The translations under genes and the position numbers were made by a program. From Zobellia laminariae (GTDB taxonomy: Bacteria; Bacteroidota; Bacteroidia; Flavobacteriales; Flavobacteriaceae): a stretch of DNA of 64,000 nucleotides. Location: assembly GCF_009725995.1 (NCBI RefSeq), contig NZ_RCNS01000002.1, forward strand, positions 620,001 through 684,000. The letters are read 5' to 3'. Below are positions 62,683 through 64,000 of the stretch, piece by piece. The notes under the pieces were generated by a model. The model saw only the letters and a program-made list of their open reading frames with translations, was not told the origin of the DNA and ran no database searches. Each line of letters starts with the position of its first letter. The first letter of the stretch is position 1.

Positions 62683-63987
62683 TTATAATATGTTGAAGTA
62701 TAAGTAGTTCCATGCAGAATTGATGCTGTACCATACCGAATAATTAAAGGCTTCTACTTCTGCCACAGTATATTTGAGACCTGCGGTTTTGGCGTATGTA
62801 AAGTAGAGCTCAAAATCCATTTTGCCGCTTTGGCCCAGTTCTTCGTAATCTTTAACGTGCCAGCTTATAAACCTATTTTCGTATTTTTTGAAGTAGTCAA
62901 TTGGGTCAACTTTTGAAAAATGCATCCAATACAAATCGGCTTGGAAACTTACGTATTTCGGATTGGTATTTTCTAAGAAGTAGTCATAAACTATCTTGTT
63001 TTCTATGGTTTTAAATTCATCGGAGTGATTATGGTAGGCAAATCTAATCCCTCTTTCTTTACAAAGCTTTCCAATAGCATTATAATACTCAGCGTACCTT
63101 TTCAGTTCGGTAAGGGTAGTAATTTCTTTAATTTGATTGTTGGATATAGTTAGGTATTCAACACCTGCTTGTTTGTGGTCTTCTATGCATTCTCGCCACC
63201 ATTGCATCGCTTTTTTCCAAGCTTGTTTGTCATCGGAAGGGAGGTTGTAAAACGTCATCGATCCCGTAAATTTCAAGTGGTTATCTTCTACCAGTTTTTT
63301 AAAATCTAATGGGGATAGTCCATAAAAAGAGCGGTCTTTATAAACAAAGGTTTCAATATAACTATAGCCCATTCTATCAAGGTACTTCAAAGTTTCTTCA
63401 GGATTTTTTTGCATTTGTTCATGAACAGAAACCAGTTGGATACCTATATTTTTATCCTTTGGATTTTTCTTGATATAGCGGGTTTGCCAAAGAATTTCGT
63501 TCTGTGGGTTTACGCCCTTTAAAAGAACATCGGTTTGATTCTTAAAATCAAAAGTAACCGTCATGGTTTCTTTGCCGGTAAAGTCTCGGTCTTTCATTAT
63601 CCAGTCTGTCTCGCTGGTAAATCCACCTTTTCCCAAGAACATATCACCTTTAGCACTTTTACCCAATGCAAGGATTGAATCGGTCTTTGCGTCGTGCCCA
63701 ATTAGTTCTGTTAGAGTATGGTTGTAGGTTTCCCCATCCTTTTGAAATACATCAACGGACATTGCCGTGTTATCTATTTTAGGATAGTTGTTCATTTTAA
63801 TTAGAGGCGCTTTGGCCACACTATCCGTTTTATAATCAATTGAACTGACCCAGAACCCTACATACTGCTGCAACCTTTCCGATTGTTTTGAAATAGGCAT
63901 TTGTGAGAACACAGCATTTGTTCCTATTAGAAGAAGCAGTAGTATGGTTTTTTTGGTGAACCGATGTAAACTAAAAATGTAATTCAT
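62683..63987 (-). CDS. Secreted xylose isomerase-like TIM-barrel protein
   Basis: 434 aa. Signal peptide (FTKKTILLLLLIGTNAVFSQ). Residues ~30-170 form a beta-rich domain (FWVSSIDYKTDSVAKAPLIK, FTGKETMTVTFDF). Residues ~180-434 are an AP-endonuclease-2/xylose-isomerase-like TIM barrel (IQLVSVHEQMQKNP, YIETFVYKD, IRFAYHNHSDEF with metal-binding His, VSFQADLYWMHFS, RFISWHVKDYEE, KYTVAEVEAF with the final Glu). A sugar isomerase/epimerase or dehydrogenase-associated role in glycan breakdown; works with the ThuA protein encoded downstream. The gene is complete and ends near the window's right edge. Confidence 0.85.
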   Translation of the reverse strand: MNYIFSLHRFTKKTILLLLLIGTNAVFSQMPISKQSERLQQYVGFWVSSIDYKTDSVAKAPLIKMNNYPKIDNTAMSVDVFQKDGETYNHTLTELIGHDAKTDSILALGKSAKGDMFLGKGGFTSETDWIMKDRDFTGKETMTVTFDFKNQTDVLLKGVNPQNEILWQTRYIKKNPKDKNIGIQLVSVHEQMQKNPEETLKYLDRMGYSYIETFVYKDRSFYGLSPLDFKKLVEDNHLKFTGSMTFYNLPSDDKQAWKKAMQWWRECIEDHKQAGVEYLTISNNQIKEITTLTELKRYAEYYNAIGKLCKERGIRFAYHNHSDEFKTIENKIVYDYFLENTNPKYVSFQADLYWMHFSKVDPIDYFKKYENRFISWHVKDYEELGQSGKMDFELYFTYAKTAGLKYTVAEVEAFNYSVWYSINSAWNYLYFNIL

Positions 63988-64000
63988 CCTTTAAATCTTA

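Noticed and set aside
62657..62734. Longer N-terminus for the ThuA protein
   Set aside because: The extension lies within the end of the preceding isomerase gene and removes the signal peptide from the N-terminus.

Overview
The window looks like the chromosome of a marine-type flavobacterium (Bacteroidota). The reasons are AT-rich DNA, genes without Shine-Dalgarno sites, type IX secretion (T9SS) type B sorting domains, SpsB-style lipoboxes, a saproxanthin/myxol-type carotenoid operon, and TAnnTTTG-like -7 elements. No rRNA, tRNA or CRISPR array was seen.

Layout. 1-4.3 kb: a decayed small membrane-protein gene and a large T9SS-secreted PKD protein. 5.2-21.5 kb: one apparent operon on the + strand. 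It holds four secreted proteins sharing a tail-fibre-like C-terminal domain, a Skp/OmpH-like chaperone, a lipoprotein, two giant RHS-type proteins, and a small gene placed like an immunity gene. The second RHS protein ends in a GIY-YIG/URI-like putative toxin. 21.6-26.6 kb: a foreign-looking module with an XRE regulator, a P-loop ATPase with winged helix, two tandem tyrosine recombinases (the second lacks key catalytic residues), and a ~1 kb non-coding imperfect palindrome with nested attC-like dyads. 26.6-28.3 kb: a promoterless orphan RHS-core/AHH-nuclease cassette and its putative immunity gene. 28.3-29.1 kb: three REP palindromes and a frameshifted RAYT transposase. 29.6-33.8 kb: a paralogue of the first PKD protein and an intact copy of the membrane gene that is broken at the left edge.

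34-39.4 kb: two lipoproteins and a five-gene type II secretion/type IV pilus-like cluster (GspC-like, a polymer-forming-like protein, two prepilins, GspF) without ATPase or secretin. 39.6-43.9 kb: Nudix, a split ThrE-type exporter, a degenerate-exonuclease/GIY-YIG protein, and a GNAT. 44.5-50.9 kb: a seven-gene carotenoid operon (lycopene cyclase, CrtD-like desaturase, CruF hydratase, acyltransferase, glycosyltransferase, TPR protein, DUF4056 protein) with a long, structured leader. 51-64 kb: a cNMP-PlsC-SGNH fusion, an agmatinase-family enzyme, Hsp20 with two small partners, FucU and SDR sugar enzymes, a PAS kinase-like protein without a catalytic domain, a PNPOx-like protein, exonuclease III, and a ThuA/sugar-isomerase pair.

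The strongest candidate for an undescribed system is the 5.2-28.3 kb region: an RHS toxin operon with its own Skp-like chaperone and tail-fibre-like proteins, joined to a recombinase module with attC-like sites next to a spare toxin-immunity cassette.
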